Shown here piece by piece: positions 8,491 to 16,636 of a DNA stretch of 64,000 nucleotides. The stretch's first letter is position 1. Every line of letters starts with the position of its first letter. The position numbers and the translations under genes are program-made. The notes under the pieces were generated by a model. That model had not been told where the DNA came from. It searched no databases and saw nothing but the letters and a program-made list of their open reading frames with translations. This DNA is from Sphingomonadales bacterium (GTDB taxonomy: Bacteria > Pseudomonadota > Alphaproteobacteria > Sphingomonadales > Sphingomonadaceae): NCBI GenBank assembly GCA_028871475.1, contig JAGWMZ010000008.1, forward strand, positions 1 to 64,000, given 5' to 3'.

Positions 8491-9515
8491 GGCATCTTGC
8501 CCTGATGCTGGCGGCGAGCTGTGTGCTGGCCCCCGGCGCGGCTGCCGCGCAAACCGCGCATGGCAAACCGGCCGCCATCGCCAAGACACGCAAAAGCACC
8601 AAACCCAAAACCAAAACGGAGAAGCCAACGGCCACCAAGGTCGCCCTGGGTGAAAATGGCATCCCGCTGGACGAGGAACACGTCCATCTCGTGCGTCCGG
8701 GCGAAACGCTGGGCGGCATCGCCCACCGCGCCAAGGTGCCGCGCATCCTCATCGCGGAAGCCAATGGGCTGAAGGAACCCTGGTCGGTCCATGCCGGGCA
8801 GCGGCTGATCCTGCCGCGCACCCGTCACCATATCGTCAAGGACGGCGAGAGTGGCTTTGACATCGCCTATCACTATGGCGTGCCGCTCTCCTCCATCCTT
8901 GTCGCCAACGGCATGAAGGATGGCGCCAGGCTGAAGCCGGGGCAAAAACTGCTGATCCCCACCGTGCTGCACACTGCCAGGCCGGGCGATGCCGACGGCC
9001 TGGCCGGTGGCAAGTCCGCCGCCAAGGCCGACAGCAGCGCCGACACCAAGCCGGAAACCAAAACGGCGGCCCATGACGAAGGCGATGGCGGCCATGCCCA
9101 TGCCATCCCGCATTTCCTCTGGCCGCTCAGCGGCACCGTGCGCCGGGGCTTTACCGCGCGCGGCAAGTCGAATTTCCATGACGGCCTCGACATCACTGGC
9201 AGCCAGGGCAGCGCCGTGCGCGCTGTCGCTGCCGGCACCGTCCTCTTCGCCAGGGAAGAGCCCGACAGCTTTGGCCGTCTCGTCGTCATCGACCACGGCA
9301 ATGGCTGGCAATCGGCCTATGGTTTTCTGAGCAAGATCACCGTGAAGGAAGGCGACACGGTGAAGGCAACCGAGCGCGTCGGGCTGGTCGGCCACTCGGG
9401 CAAGGCCACGCGCGACGAATTGCACTTCGAAATCCGGCACGACAACCACCCGGTCAATCCCGTTGGCCTGTTGCCAAGGGAAGGCAAGAAGGTTTTGGTT
9501 AAAAAGAAGGGTTAA
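8487..9515 (+). CDS. NlpD-like LysM/M23 factor, degenerate active site
   Basis: A 342-residue exported protein. It has a signal peptide (about 1-21), a Lys/Thr-rich linker, two LysM glycan-binding modules (about 67-110 and 115-158), a second linker and a LytM/M23 domain (about 215-325). His231 and Asp235 of the HxGxD motif and the last His (313) are kept. Two usual catalytic or metal-linked histidines are replaced: HxH reads Glu311-Leu-His313, and the YxHL motif reads YGF280L. This resembles NlpD/EnvC, which activate amidases instead of cutting glycan-linked peptides. The start overlaps the surE stop by four bases, implying translational coupling. A role in daughter-cell separation is inferred. 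Confidence 0.85.
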   Translation: MRHLALMLAASCVLAPGAAAAQTAHGKPAAIAKTRKSTKPKTKTEKPTATKVALGENGIPLDEEHVHLVRPGETLGGIAHRAKVPRILIAEANGLKEPWSVHAGQRLILPRTRHHIVKDGESGFDIAYHYGVPLSSILVANGMKDGARLKPGQKLLIPTVLHTARPGDADGLAGGKSAAKADSSADTKPETKTAAHDEGDGGHAHAIPHFLWPLSGTVRRGFTARGKSNFHDGLDITGSQGSAVRAVAAGTVLFAREEPDSFGRLVVIDHGNGWQSAYGFLSKITVKEGDTVKATERVGLVGHSGKATRDELHFEIRHDNHPVNPVGLLPREGKKVLVKKKG

Positions 9516-9686
9516 GGTGCGAGGGCCATGGCCCTCGCGCTCCCCTTTCTTGCCGGCGTTGCGTTGCGGGTTTCCGGGACAGCGCTGTTAACGCGGCGGC
9601 GCAGGCTCTTGACGCCGATGCGCCGTGCCAGTCCGTCCTGGCTACAGCGCATACGTGAGACGCGGCCCTGTCACGCCCTGGTCCGC
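9516..9686. repeat. REP-like repeat, left arm intact, right part degenerate
   Basis: Bases 9518-9547 contain the family core with a perfect 20-bp palindrome, GCGAGGGCCATGGCCCTCGC, then GCTCCCC. It starts immediately after the nlpD-like stop codon. The rest of the stretch to 9686 has no clear second core; only a terminal CTTCAAACCCC-like end resembles the intact copy near 14550. No gene is visible in it. Confidence 0.6.
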
Positions 9687-10043
9687 TTACTTCAAACCCC
9701 AGAAGACCGTTCCCATCGCCAGAAAACTCACCAGCCAATAACCGGCATCCACCATTGTTTCACGCCATGTCACCCCATGGCGCCCATCGGACACGATCTG
9801 CGCGGGGATGATGATGGAGAGCGCGAAGCCGCCGCTCATCATCCAGTAGAGCCACGGCTTGACCGCCAATACCTCGGCGCCCACCCGCGCGAAATTATGG
9901 CCGATCAGCGAGGCCGGCACGAACAGCGCCAGCAATCGCAGCGCGTGGGGCATGGTGCGCCCCAGCAACCGATACCACGGCCAGGCCACGCCTGCCGCCA
10001 CCATTGCGCCCAGCACCACGGCAATCCAGTTGACCGGCCCCAT
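9687..10043 (-). CDS. Small integral membrane protein, DUF1761-like
   Basis: A 118-residue protein with about four hydrophobic segments (residues 5-25, 35-55, 63-83, 98-116) separated by short loops. The layout and the N-terminal WIAVVLGAMVAAGVAWPWY pattern resemble DUF1761 membrane proteins, whose function is unknown. I chose the ATG at 10043 because a GGAAGGAA site precedes it on the minus strand; upstream in-frame sequence is not membrane-like. It is divergent from rimO, with about 70 bases between the starts. Confidence 0.65.
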   Translation of the reverse strand: MGPVNWIAVVLGAMVAAGVAWPWYRLLGRTMPHALRLLALFVPASLIGHNFARVGAEVLAVKPWLYWMMSGGFALSIIIPAQIVSDGRHGVTWRETMVDAGYWLVSFLAMGTVFWGLK

Positions 10044-10113
10044 GGCCCAATTCCTTCCCGTAAAATGCCAGCAGTAGCCTTTTGGGCGCTTTGGGTGTAG
10101 GGGCGCGCGGATT

Positions 10114-11505
10114 ATGGCATCGGAAAACTCCCCCCTTATCCTTCCCGAAGCGCCCAAAGTGGGCATGGTCAGCCTGGGTTGTCCCAAGGCGCTGGTTGAT
10201 TCCGAAAGGATTCTCACCCGCCTGCGCGCCGATGGCTATGCGATGAGCGCCGATTATGCCGGCGCCGATGTGGTGCTGGTCAACACCTGCGGCTTCCTCG
10301 ATTCTGCCAAGGAAGAATCGCTGGCGGCGATTGGCGAGGCGATGGCCGAGAATGGTCGCGTCATCGTGACGGGCTGCATGGGGAACGAGGCCGAGGCGAT
10401 CCGCGCGCGCTTCCCCGATGTGCTGGCCGTCACCGGCGCGCATCAGTATGAGCAGGTGGTCGACGCCGTGCATGTCGCCGCGCCGCCATCGCAGGGGCCC
10501 TTCGTCGACCTCATCCCCAGCCGTGACGGCGAGGTCAAGCTGACGCCGCGCCATTACAGCTATCTCAAGATTTCAGAAGGGTGCAACCATAGCTGCTCCT
10601 TCTGCATCATCCCGCAATTGCGCGGAAAACTGGCCAGCCGCCGCATCGATGCCGTGCTGCGCGAGGCCGAAAAGCTGGTGGCGGCGGGCACGAAGGAACT
10701 GCTGGTCATCAGCCAGGACACCTCGGCCTATGGCGTGGACATCCGCCATGAGAGCCGCATGTGGAAGGACCGCGAAGTCCGCGCCCACATGACCGATCTG
10801 GCCCGCGAACTGGGCGGGCTGCGCATGGCGGATGGCACGCCGCCCTGGGTGCGGATGCATTATGTCTATCCCTATCCGCATGTCGATGACATCATCCCGC
10901 TGATGGCCGAGGGGCTGATCACGCCCTATCTCGACATCCCCTTTCAACATGCCGCCCCCAACGTGCTGCGTTCAATGAAACGCCCGGCCAATGAGGCGCG
11001 CGTGCTGGAGCGTGTGAAGACGTGGCGCGAGATCTGCCCCGATCTGGCGATTCGCTCCTCCTTCGTCGTGGGCTTCCCGGGCGAAACCGAGGAAGATTTC
11101 CAGTACCTCCTCGACTGGCTGGACGAGGCGCAACTCGACCGCGTGGGCGGCTTTCGCTTTGAGCCGGTCGAAGGCGCCAGTGCCAACAACCTGCCCGGTG
11201 CTGTGCCAGAAGCGGTCAAGGAAGAACGTTACGCCCGCCTGATGGAAAAGACGGAAGGCATCAGCGCCGCGCGGCTTCAGGCCAAGATCGGCCGCACCAT
11301 CCCCGTCATCATCGACGAGGTGGGCGAGGCCGACGAAGAGGGCGACATGGGCGCCACCGGCCGCAGCCAGGCCGACGCGCCCGAGATCGACGGTCAGGTG
11401 CTGCTGCGCGATGTTCCGGCGGATCTGGCCCCGGGCGACATTGTGCGCGTGCATGTGGAAGATGCCGATGCGCATGATCTGTTCGGCGTCATCGTGGAAG
11501 GCTGA
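10114..11505 (+). CDS. rimO: Ribosomal protein S12 methylthiotransferase RimO
   Basis: A 463-residue radical SAM enzyme that methylthiolates the conserved Asp of ribosomal protein S12. The N-terminal UPF0004 domain has the cluster-binding cysteines in [18 protein letters not shown] and GCMGNEAE. The radical SAM domain carries CNHSCSFC (near residue 160). A C-terminal TRAM domain follows, with a short acidic insertion (EADEEGDMG, near 405). The order and motif wording separate RimO from its relative MiaB. It is monocistronic on this strand and followed by a probable terminator about 170 bases away. Confidence 0.96.
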   Translation: MASENSPLILPEAPKVGMVSLGCPKALVDSERILTRLRADGYAMSADYAGADVVLVNTCGFLDSAKEESLAAIGEAMAENGRVIVTGCMGNEAEAIRARFPDVLAVTGAHQYEQVVDAVHVAAPPSQGPFVDLIPSRDGEVKLTPRHYSYLKISEGCNHSCSFCIIPQLRGKLASRRIDAVLREAEKLVAAGTKELLVISQDTSAYGVDIRHESRMWKDREVRAHMTDLARELGGLRMADGTPPWVRMHYVYPYPHVDDIIPLMAEGLITPYLDIPFQHAAPNVLRSMKRPANEARVLERVKTWREICPDLAIRSSFVVGFPGETEEDFQYLLDWLDEAQLDRVGGFRFEPVEGASANNLPGAVPEAVKEERYARLMEKTEGISAARLQAKIGRTIPVIIDEVGEADEEGDMGATGRSQADAPEIDGQVLLRDVPADLAPGDIVRVHVEDADAHDLFGVIVEG

Positions 11506-11670
11506 CGCCGAAGCGCGCGATGAACTGAGAGTATTTGCGCGACGAAGCGAGGGAACGAAACCGTCAGTTGCAGTTCTTGCACTCACATACGTCATTTTCG
11601 CAATTGCACAAAAACCCGTTTTCCGGCTTAACGATCAGGCCTTTCAGGCATCCTCTCCCATAACTTTCCA

Positions 11671-11700
11671 AGGGCTGGTCGCAAGACCGGCCTTTTTTTT
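11671..11700 (+). terminator. Rho-independent terminator downstream of rimO
   Basis: An 8-bp stem GGCTGGTC/GACCGGCC (one G-T pair) with a GCAA tetraloop, followed by eight T residues at 11693-11700. It ends either the rimO transcript or a separate small RNA encoded in the 165 bases upstream, which are more AT-rich than the surroundings and hold a CCTCTCCC stretch near 11651. Confidence 0.85.
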
Positions 11701-11756
11701 GACCAACACCCGGCCGGCCATGGACGGCCCGGCGCGCCCATGGCACCTTGCCCACC

Positions 11757-12386
11757 ATGCTGCTGCCTGCCCTTCTCCTATTGATGCAGGATGCCCCATC
11801 GCCCACGGCGATCCAGCAGATGGAACAGCGCTTTGCCGCCTGCGGCTTTCCCCGCGCCAGGATCACGCTGCGCGAAGAGATGGCGGTTGCGGCGATCACA
11901 CTGGACCCGCAAGCCGAGCCGAGCGACGCGCAATTGGCCTGTGCCGCGCGCCTGATGGAGACCAACCACCTGTTCCCCGGCACGGACACCCCAGCCATGG
12001 CAGAGCGGCTCCGCCCCTTCCTGATGCGCGCGATGCAACGATCGGATGAGGACGAACGACAGGCGCTGATCGAGCGCGACAATCTTGGCCCTGCGGTGGC
12101 GTCGCTTACTCCCTTGCGCGATGATCCGCGGGCGCTGGAGCGGCGGCTGATCGCCCTGTGCGGGCCCGAAACCCGCAAGCTCATCCGCACCATCACCCCG
12201 GCCGGCGCGCATCGCCCGGTGCTCGAACTGCATCCCCGCCTAAGCCCCGGCGATTCGAACATCGCCACCAGCAAGGCCTTCACCTGCCTCGCCGAACTGG
12301 GCACCGCCGCCGATCTGCATCTGGGTTTCCTCGGCAATGCGGCCACGCCCACAGCCCCCCTTCCCAGCGGGCATCCATCCCGCTAA
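11757..12386 (+). CDS. Hypothetical exported protein
   Basis: A 209-residue protein I do not recognise. A short hydrophobic N-terminus (MLLPALLLLMQ) suggests a signal peptide. The rest is polar, Arg/Ala-rich and probably helical, with two separated cysteines in AACGFPRAR and QLACAARL and a third in ALCGPET. I chose the ATG at 11757; a TTG nine bases earlier is possible. It is the first gene of a short operon with a CinA-domain gene (12 bases downstream) and another small exported protein. The hydrophobic start of the latter is similar (MLPALLLMAQ), so the two may be functionally related. Confidence 0.6.
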   Translation: MLLPALLLLMQDAPSPTAIQQMEQRFAACGFPRARITLREEMAVAAITLDPQAEPSDAQLACAARLMETNHLFPGTDTPAMAERLRPFLMRAMQRSDEDERQALIERDNLGPAVASLTPLRDDPRALERRLIALCGPETRKLIRTITPAGAHRPVLELHPRLSPGDSNIATSKAFTCLAELGTAADLHLGFLGNAATPTAPLPSGHPSR

Positions 12387-12397
12387 CCCATCCTCCC

Positions 12398-13174
12398 ATG
12401 ACGACCCCAGCCTCCGCCCCCGCCCGCATCTACACCGCCGCGCTCGTGGTGATTGGCGATGAAATCCTCTCCGGTCGCACGCATGACAAGAACATCGCCC
12501 AGATCGCCACCTGGCTGGGCGTGCAGGGCATCCGCCTGCGCGAGGTGCGCGTGGTCGCCGACGATACCGACGCGATCGTGGAGGCGGTCAACACGCTGCG
12601 CCTGCGCAACGATTATCTCTTCACCACCGGCGGCATCGGCCCCACGCATGATGACATCACCGTGGACGCCATCGCGCAGGCGCTGGGCGTACCCGTGGTG
12701 ATCCATCCGCAAGCCCGCGCTATCTTGCATGACTATTACACGGGCCGCGGCAGCGAGTTGACCGAAGCGCGGCTGCGCATGGCCCGCGTGCCCGAAGGCG
12801 CCGACCTCATCCCCAACCGCTATTCCGGCGCGCCCGGCATTCGCTGGGGCAACATCTACATCATGGCGGGCGTGCCCCATATCACCGCCGGCATGCTCGA
12901 CGCGCTGACCGGCACGATCGAGGGCGGCGCGCCGGTCCTCTCCGCCACACTGGGCTGCTGGGTGGGGGAAAGCGAAGTGGCAGACCTGCTGGCCGCCACC
13001 GAAAAAGCCTTCCCCGGCGTGCAGATCGGCAGCTACCCCTTTTTTCGGGAAGGGCGAACCGGGGCCAACTTCGTCATCCGCAGCACTGATGAAGCCACGG
13101 TGGCGGCCTGCTCGGCCCAGCTGACACAGGTGCTGGCCGATGTGGGCTATGGCGCCGTGGAGGGCGGGATCTGA
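12398..13174 (+). CDS. CinA-like molybdopterin-binding domain protein
   Basis: A 258-residue protein covering the N-terminal half of CinA (MoaB/MogA-type fold). Motifs are ALVVIGDEILSGRTHDKN, FTTGGIGPTHDDIT and GAPGIRWGNIYIMAGVP. The C-terminal nicotinamide-nucleotide deamidase domain of full CinA is absent, as in many alphaproteobacterial homologues annotated as competence/damage-inducible protein A. I chose the ATG at 12398, which matches the family start; the frame is open further upstream inside the preceding gene. Its stop overlaps the next start (TGATG). The true substrate is unknown; ADP-ribose pyrophosphatase activity is known for some members. Confidence 0.85.
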   Translation: MTTPASAPARIYTAALVVIGDEILSGRTHDKNIAQIATWLGVQGIRLREVRVVADDTDAIVEAVNTLRLRNDYLFTTGGIGPTHDDITVDAIAQALGVPVVIHPQARAILHDYYTGRGSELTEARLRMARVPEGADLIPNRYSGAPGIRWGNIYIMAGVPHITAGMLDALTGTIEGGAPVLSATLGCWVGESEVADLLAATEKAFPGVQIGSYPFFREGRTGANFVIRSTDEATVAACSAQLTQVLADVGYGAVEGGI

Positions 13175-13704
13175 TGCTGCCCGCGCTGCTGCTGATGGCT
13201 CAGACCATGCCCGCCAAGCCGATCGACGCCTTTGAGGCCACGCTCAATGCCCATGAAAGCGCCACGCTGGCGCTCAGCCAATGGTGCCAGGAACGCAAGA
13301 TCGCGCCCGACGCCCGCATCAGCGCCACGCTGGTCAAGGGCGAGGATGCCCTGCCCGCGCCCGATCTGTCCGATACGCTGGGCACCGATGATCCCGGCTA
13401 TCGCCATGTGCGCCTGTCCTGCGGCGGCCATGTGCTGTCCGAAGCGCACAACTGGTACAATCCCAGCCTGCTGACACCCGAGATGAACCATCTGCTCGCC
13501 ACCACCGACACGCCCTTTGGCAAGGTGGTTGCCGCGCTCAATTTCCATCGCGAACAGCTGGGCAGCCGCCGCGGCCCCCTGCCCGGCTGCCCGGCCCAGA
13601 CCATCCTGGCCAACCGGGCCCTGCTGCGCCTGCCCGACGGACGCGCGCTGGCGCTTGTGTTGGAATGCTACACCCCGGCCAATCTGGGCACCAAAGCGCG
13701 ATAG
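13174..13704 (+). CDS. Hypothetical protein, possible chorismate-lyase-like fold
   Basis: A 176-residue protein, translationally coupled to the CinA-like gene by a one-base overlap. The N-terminus is weakly hydrophobic. The middle and end hold a run of features, NWYNPSLLTPEM, TDTPFGKVV, NFHREQLG and RALALVLECYTP. Their spacing recalls the chorismate lyase/UTRA fold, where an Arg near the middle and a late acidic residue bind the ligand. This is a pattern-level resemblance only. YqgE follows about 40 bases downstream. Confidence 0.55.
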   Translation: MLPALLLMAQTMPAKPIDAFEATLNAHESATLALSQWCQERKIAPDARISATLVKGEDALPAPDLSDTLGTDDPGYRHVRLSCGGHVLSEAHNWYNPSLLTPEMNHLLATTDTPFGKVVAALNFHREQLGSRRGPLPGCPAQTILANRALLRLPDGRALALVLECYTPANLGTKAR

Positions 13705-13746
13705 GCCCCCATTGCACCGCGGGCAGAGCATCTCTACCTTAACATC

Positions 13747-14307
13747 ATGACCGATGCCCATTACCTCTCCGGGCGCTTCCTGCTGGCGCTCCCCGGCATG
13801 CCCGACCCGAGATTCGACGATGCCGTGATCGCCCTGTGCGTGCACAATGCCGAAGGCGCGATGGGCGTGGGCGTGGGCCATGAGCTTGAAGGCATCTCGC
13901 TCCACATGCTGCTGGGCGATCTCGACATCGACCCGGGCACCCTGCCCGACAAACCCATCCATTTCGGTGGCCCGGTCGAGCCTCAGCGCGGTTTCGTCAT
14001 TCACTCGCCCGATTACGCCCGTGATGGCACGCTGATGCCCAGCCCCGAATGGTCCGTCACCGCCACACGCGAAATCCTCACCGATATTGCCGCCGGGCAA
14101 GGCCCCGCGCATTGGCTGGTCGCCCTTGGCTATGCCGGATGGGGACCGGGACAACTGGACGGCGAGATGCGGCGGCACGGATGGTTTGCCGCCGACAGCC
14201 ACGCCGGCATCCTGTTCGATACCGCCGTGGATGACCGATGGCACGCGGTGTGGCAGGCGGAAGGGGTCGATCCGTCGCATCTGGCGGGACAGACGGGGCG
14301 GGCCTGA
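13747..14307 (+). CDS. YqgE/AlgH family protein (UPF0301)
   Basis: A 186-residue soluble protein with the family hallmarks: LSGRFLLALPGMPDPRF at the start, FGGPVEPQRGFVIHS near residue 75, and a C-terminal ALGYAGWGPGQLDGEM followed by GWF. The biochemical role of this widespread family is not settled; the Pseudomonas member AlgH has been linked to alginate regulation. The gene follows the CinA operon on the same strand and is bounded on the right by an intact REP-like element, which begins about 20 bases after its stop. Confidence 0.92.
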   Translation: MTDAHYLSGRFLLALPGMPDPRFDDAVIALCVHNAEGAMGVGVGHELEGISLHMLLGDLDIDPGTLPDKPIHFGGPVEPQRGFVIHSPDYARDGTLMPSPEWSVTATREILTDIAAGQGPAHWLVALGYAGWGPGQLDGEMRRHGWFAADSHAGILFDTAVDDRWHAVWQAEGVDPSHLAGQTGRA

Positions 14308-14311
14308 AGAA

Positions 14312-14550
14312 AAGTTGAAGGGGAAGGTGCGAGGGCCATCGCCCTCGCGCTCCCTTTAGTTTGGAAAGGTTGCATGATGTCACACGTAGCGCCAGCCTCG
14401 TCGCGCCGCAGGCAGGAATGGATAGGGCGGCACACAGGGCTTCATGCCTGCCGCGCGGCGAGCGTCGCTCTGTCGTCGAACCCATGGCACAACGCGGACA
14501 ACAAAAGGGAGCGCGAGGGCGATGGCCCTCGCATCTTCTCTTTCTTCAAA
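14312..14550. repeat. Intact paired REP-like (REPIN/MITE-like) element
   Basis: Two inverted copies of the same 29-base core (TGCGAGGG...GCTCCCTT) occupy 14328-14356 and 14505-14533. The outer flanks also mirror each other loosely (TTGAAGG... and ...CTTTCTTCAAA). Between the arms lies an imperfect inverted repeat, GCGCCAGCCTCG...CAGGCAGG against TGCCTGCCGCGCGGCG. It fills the space between the YqgE stop and the rplA terminator and has no coding content. It closely resembles the element at 33024-33249. Confidence 0.75.
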
Positions 14551-14560
14551 CCCCGCAAAC

Positions 14561-14596
14561 AAAAGAAAAGGCCGGAAAGGTTTCCCTTTCCGGCCC
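14561..14596 (-). terminator. Rho-independent terminator of rplK-rplA
   Basis: A perfect 11-bp stem, GGCCGGAAAGG (14570-14580) with CCTTTCCGGCC (14585-14595). Read on the minus strand it is followed by TTTTCTTTTG. It is 28 bases beyond the rplA stop. Confidence 0.92.
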
Positions 14597-14623
14597 TATC
14601 TTGCGTCAACGGAGAGCTGAAAA

Positions 14624-15325
14624 TCAGCCGCCGTGCACCTGCGACAGGTCGACCTTCAGGCCGGGGCCCATCGAGGTCGAGAGACCCACCTTGCGGACAT
14701 ACTTGCCCTTGGCGCCGGCGGGCTTCGCCTTGACGATCGCATCGACGAAAGCGTCGAAGTTGGCGCGCAGCGCTTCGTTCGAGAACGAGAGCTTGCCGAT
14801 GCCGCCGTGGATGATGCCGGCCTTTTCGACGCGGAATTCGATCTGGCCGCCCTTGGCAGCCTTGATCGCTTCGGCGACGTTCGGGGTCACGGTGCCCAGC
14901 TTGGGATTCGGCATCAGGCCCTTGGGGCCCAGCAGCTTGCCCAGACGGCCGACGACGCCCATCATATCGGGCGTGGCGATCACGCGACCGTAGTCGAGGT
15001 TACCGGCCTGCATGTCTTCCAGCAGGTCCTCGGCGCCCACCTTGTCGGCGCCAGCAGCCAGAGCGGCCTCGGCCTTGTCACCACGGGCGAAGACGGCAAC
15101 CTTGACGTCCTTGCCAGTGCCCGAAGGCAGGGTGACCATGCCGCGGACCATCTGGTCGGCGTGGCGGGGGTCAACGCCCAGGTTCAGCGAGACTTCCAGC
15201 GTCTCGTCGAACTTGGCGCTCTTGAGGTCCTTGAGGAGCTGGATCGCATCATCGACGCCGTACAGCTTCTGGTTGTCACCCAGCTTTTCGGCCAGCGACT
15301 TCTGCTTCTTGGTCAGCTTGGTCAT
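14624..15325 (-). CDS. rplA: 50S ribosomal protein L1
   Basis: A 233-residue L1 protein of the ribosomal L1 stalk. The N-terminal [14 protein letters not shown], the central VPGTGK-like [17 protein letters not shown], and the RNA-binding [21 protein letters not shown] motif are present. In bacteria L1 also represses its own operon by binding the leader mRNA. It lies five bases after rplK and is followed by a strong terminator. Unlike many bacteria, no secE/nusG precedes the pair. Confidence 0.98.
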   Translation of the reverse strand: MTKLTKKQKSLAEKLGDNQKLYGVDDAIQLLKDLKSAKFDETLEVSLNLGVDPRHADQMVRGMVTLPSGTGKDVKVAVFARGDKAEAALAAGADKVGAEDLLEDMQAGNLDYGRVIATPDMMGVVGRLGKLLGPKGLMPNPKLGTVTPNVAEAIKAAKGGQIEFRVEKAGIIHGGIGKLSFSNEALRANFDAFVDAIVKAKPAGAKGKYVRKVGLSTSMGPGLKVDLSQVHGG

Positions 15326-15330
15326 GATGA

Positions 15331-15762
15331 TCAGCCCTCCACAATCTTCAGGCCCATCGAACGGGCCGAACCTTCGATGATCTTCGCGGCGGCGACGATA
15401 TCGTTGGCGTTGAGGTCCTTCATCTTGGACTCAGCAATGGTTTCGAGCTGGGCGCGCGTGATCTGACCCACGCTGTCCTTGCCGGGAGCCTTCGAACCCG
15501 ACTTCAGACCAAGAGCCTTCTTGATGAAGAAGGTGGCCGGCGGGGCCTTGGTGATGAAGGAGAACGACTTGTCCGAATAGACGGTGATGATGGTCGGCAG
15601 GGGCGTACCCTTTTCGACTTCCTGGGTAGCGGCGTTGAATTCCTTGCAGAAACCCATGATGTTCACGCCGCGCTGACCCAGCGCAGGGCCGATCGGCGGG
15701 CTCGGCTTGGCTTCGCCGGCCGCGATCTGCAGCTTGATGTAGCAATCGATCTTCTTGGCCAT
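15331..15762 (-). CDS. rplK: 50S ribosomal protein L11
   Basis: A 143-residue L11 protein of the GTPase-associated centre, which binds 23S rRNA helices 43/44. Motifs seen are [20 protein letters not shown] with the flexible Pro-rich N-terminal hinge, [20 protein letters not shown] and the C-terminal RSMGLKI. A GAAAGGAGG site lies just upstream of the start. It is the first gene of the rplK-rplA operon; about 280 bases separate it from the divergent ECF sigma gene. Confidence 0.98.
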   Translation of the reverse strand: MAKKIDCYIKLQIAAGEAKPSPPIGPALGQRGVNIMGFCKEFNAATQEVEKGTPLPTIITVYSDKSFSFITKAPPATFFIKKALGLKSGSKAPGKDSVGQITRAQLETIAESKMKDLNANDIVAAAKIIEGSARSMGLKIVEG

Positions 15763-15972
15763 GATGGCCTCCTTTCACTCTTTCGGGGGCGGGCGGGCCG
15801 CCTCCTCAAGTCAAGCGGTTCAACGGGGTTGCCCCCTCCCGCACGGATGTCCCGATCGCTCGGGAAGCGAGGCCCATAGCGGGATTCGGGAAAAACACAA
15901 GGCGGAATCGGGGCTTTGCGGAGGTCAACGCATCCATCACCCTTGCTCGGTGGAAAAAATTGCACCCGGACT

Positions 15973-16002
15973 GGAAGGATTATCCGCCGACGTGTCTCTA
16001 AT
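15973..16002 (+). promoter_or_regulatory. Probable ECF sigma promoter of the sigma gene
   Basis: The 30-base stretch begins GGAAGGATTATCC (-35-like) and ends GTCTCTAAT (-10-like), with spacing typical of ECF promoters. It matches 23 of 30 bases with the motif at 17639-17668 before the receptor gene. It lies about 45-55 bases before the sigma start. Autoregulation is inferred. Confidence 0.55.
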
Positions 16003-16057
16003 CGTTTAAATGCCGGAATAAGGCAGAACGCACAGGGAGGGTGCCACGGCACAGGAT

Positions 16058-16636
16058 TTGGCAGAGCAACTCGAACGCCGACGCAGCATCGCGCTGTGGG
16101 TGGCGCGCGAGGTCATGCCGCATGAAGCGCGTATCCGCACGTGGTTCTCACGGCGGCGCGTGTCCCACGACGAGGTGGATGAGTTGATGCAGGAAGCCTA
16201 TTGCCGCCTCGCCATGCTGGAACGCGTAGATCATATCGACTGCGGTCATGCCTATTTCTTCTCTATCTGCCGCAATCTTTTGGCGCGCCGCCTGAAGCGC
16301 CAGCAGATCGCCCCCTTTGAGGCCATCAGCGAGATCGAGAGCTATCGCGACACCGCCGCCCCCTCGCCCGAGGAGGAGGTGGCCAGTCGCATGGCGTTCG
16401 ACCGGCTGCGCGAACTGATCCTTGGCCTGCCCGAAAGGTGCCGCCGCATCGTCGAGTTGCGCAAGATCGAGGGCTGGTCGCAAAAGGAGATCGCCGACCA
16501 TCTGGGCATCACGCAAAAGGCGGTGGAGAAACAGGTGTGGGTCGGCGTGCGCGCCATACGGAAGGGCTGGGCCCGCTGGGATGATGACGCCGATCTGCCT
16601 CTGGAAAGCGCCGCCCGGCGCAAGGCAGGTTCGTGA
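16058..16636 (+). CDS. FecI-type ECF sigma factor
   Basis: A 192-residue extracytoplasmic-function sigma factor. Region 2 spans about residues 20-85 (DEVDELMQEAYCRLA, HAYFFSICRNLLARRLKR). Region 4 spans about 110-170 (LGLPERCRRIVELRKIEGWSQKEIADHLG helix-turn-helix, then KAVEKQVWVGVRAIRK). The first usual start in frame is TTG at 16058, but it sits 17 bases from GGGAGG (16035-16040). An in-frame ACG at 16046 is the codon at normal spacing and may be the real start (196 residues). The stop overlaps the fecR-like start (TGATG). With FecR and an STN-domain receptor next to it, this is a classic surface-signalling trio. Confidence 0.9.
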   Translation: MAEQLERRRSIALWVAREVMPHEARIRTWFSRRRVSHDEVDELMQEAYCRLAMLERVDHIDCGHAYFFSICRNLLARRLKRQQIAPFEAISEIESYRDTAAPSPEEEVASRMAFDRLRELILGLPERCRRIVELRKIEGWSQKEIADHLGITQKAVEKQVWVGVRAIRKGWARWDDDADLPLESAARRKAGS

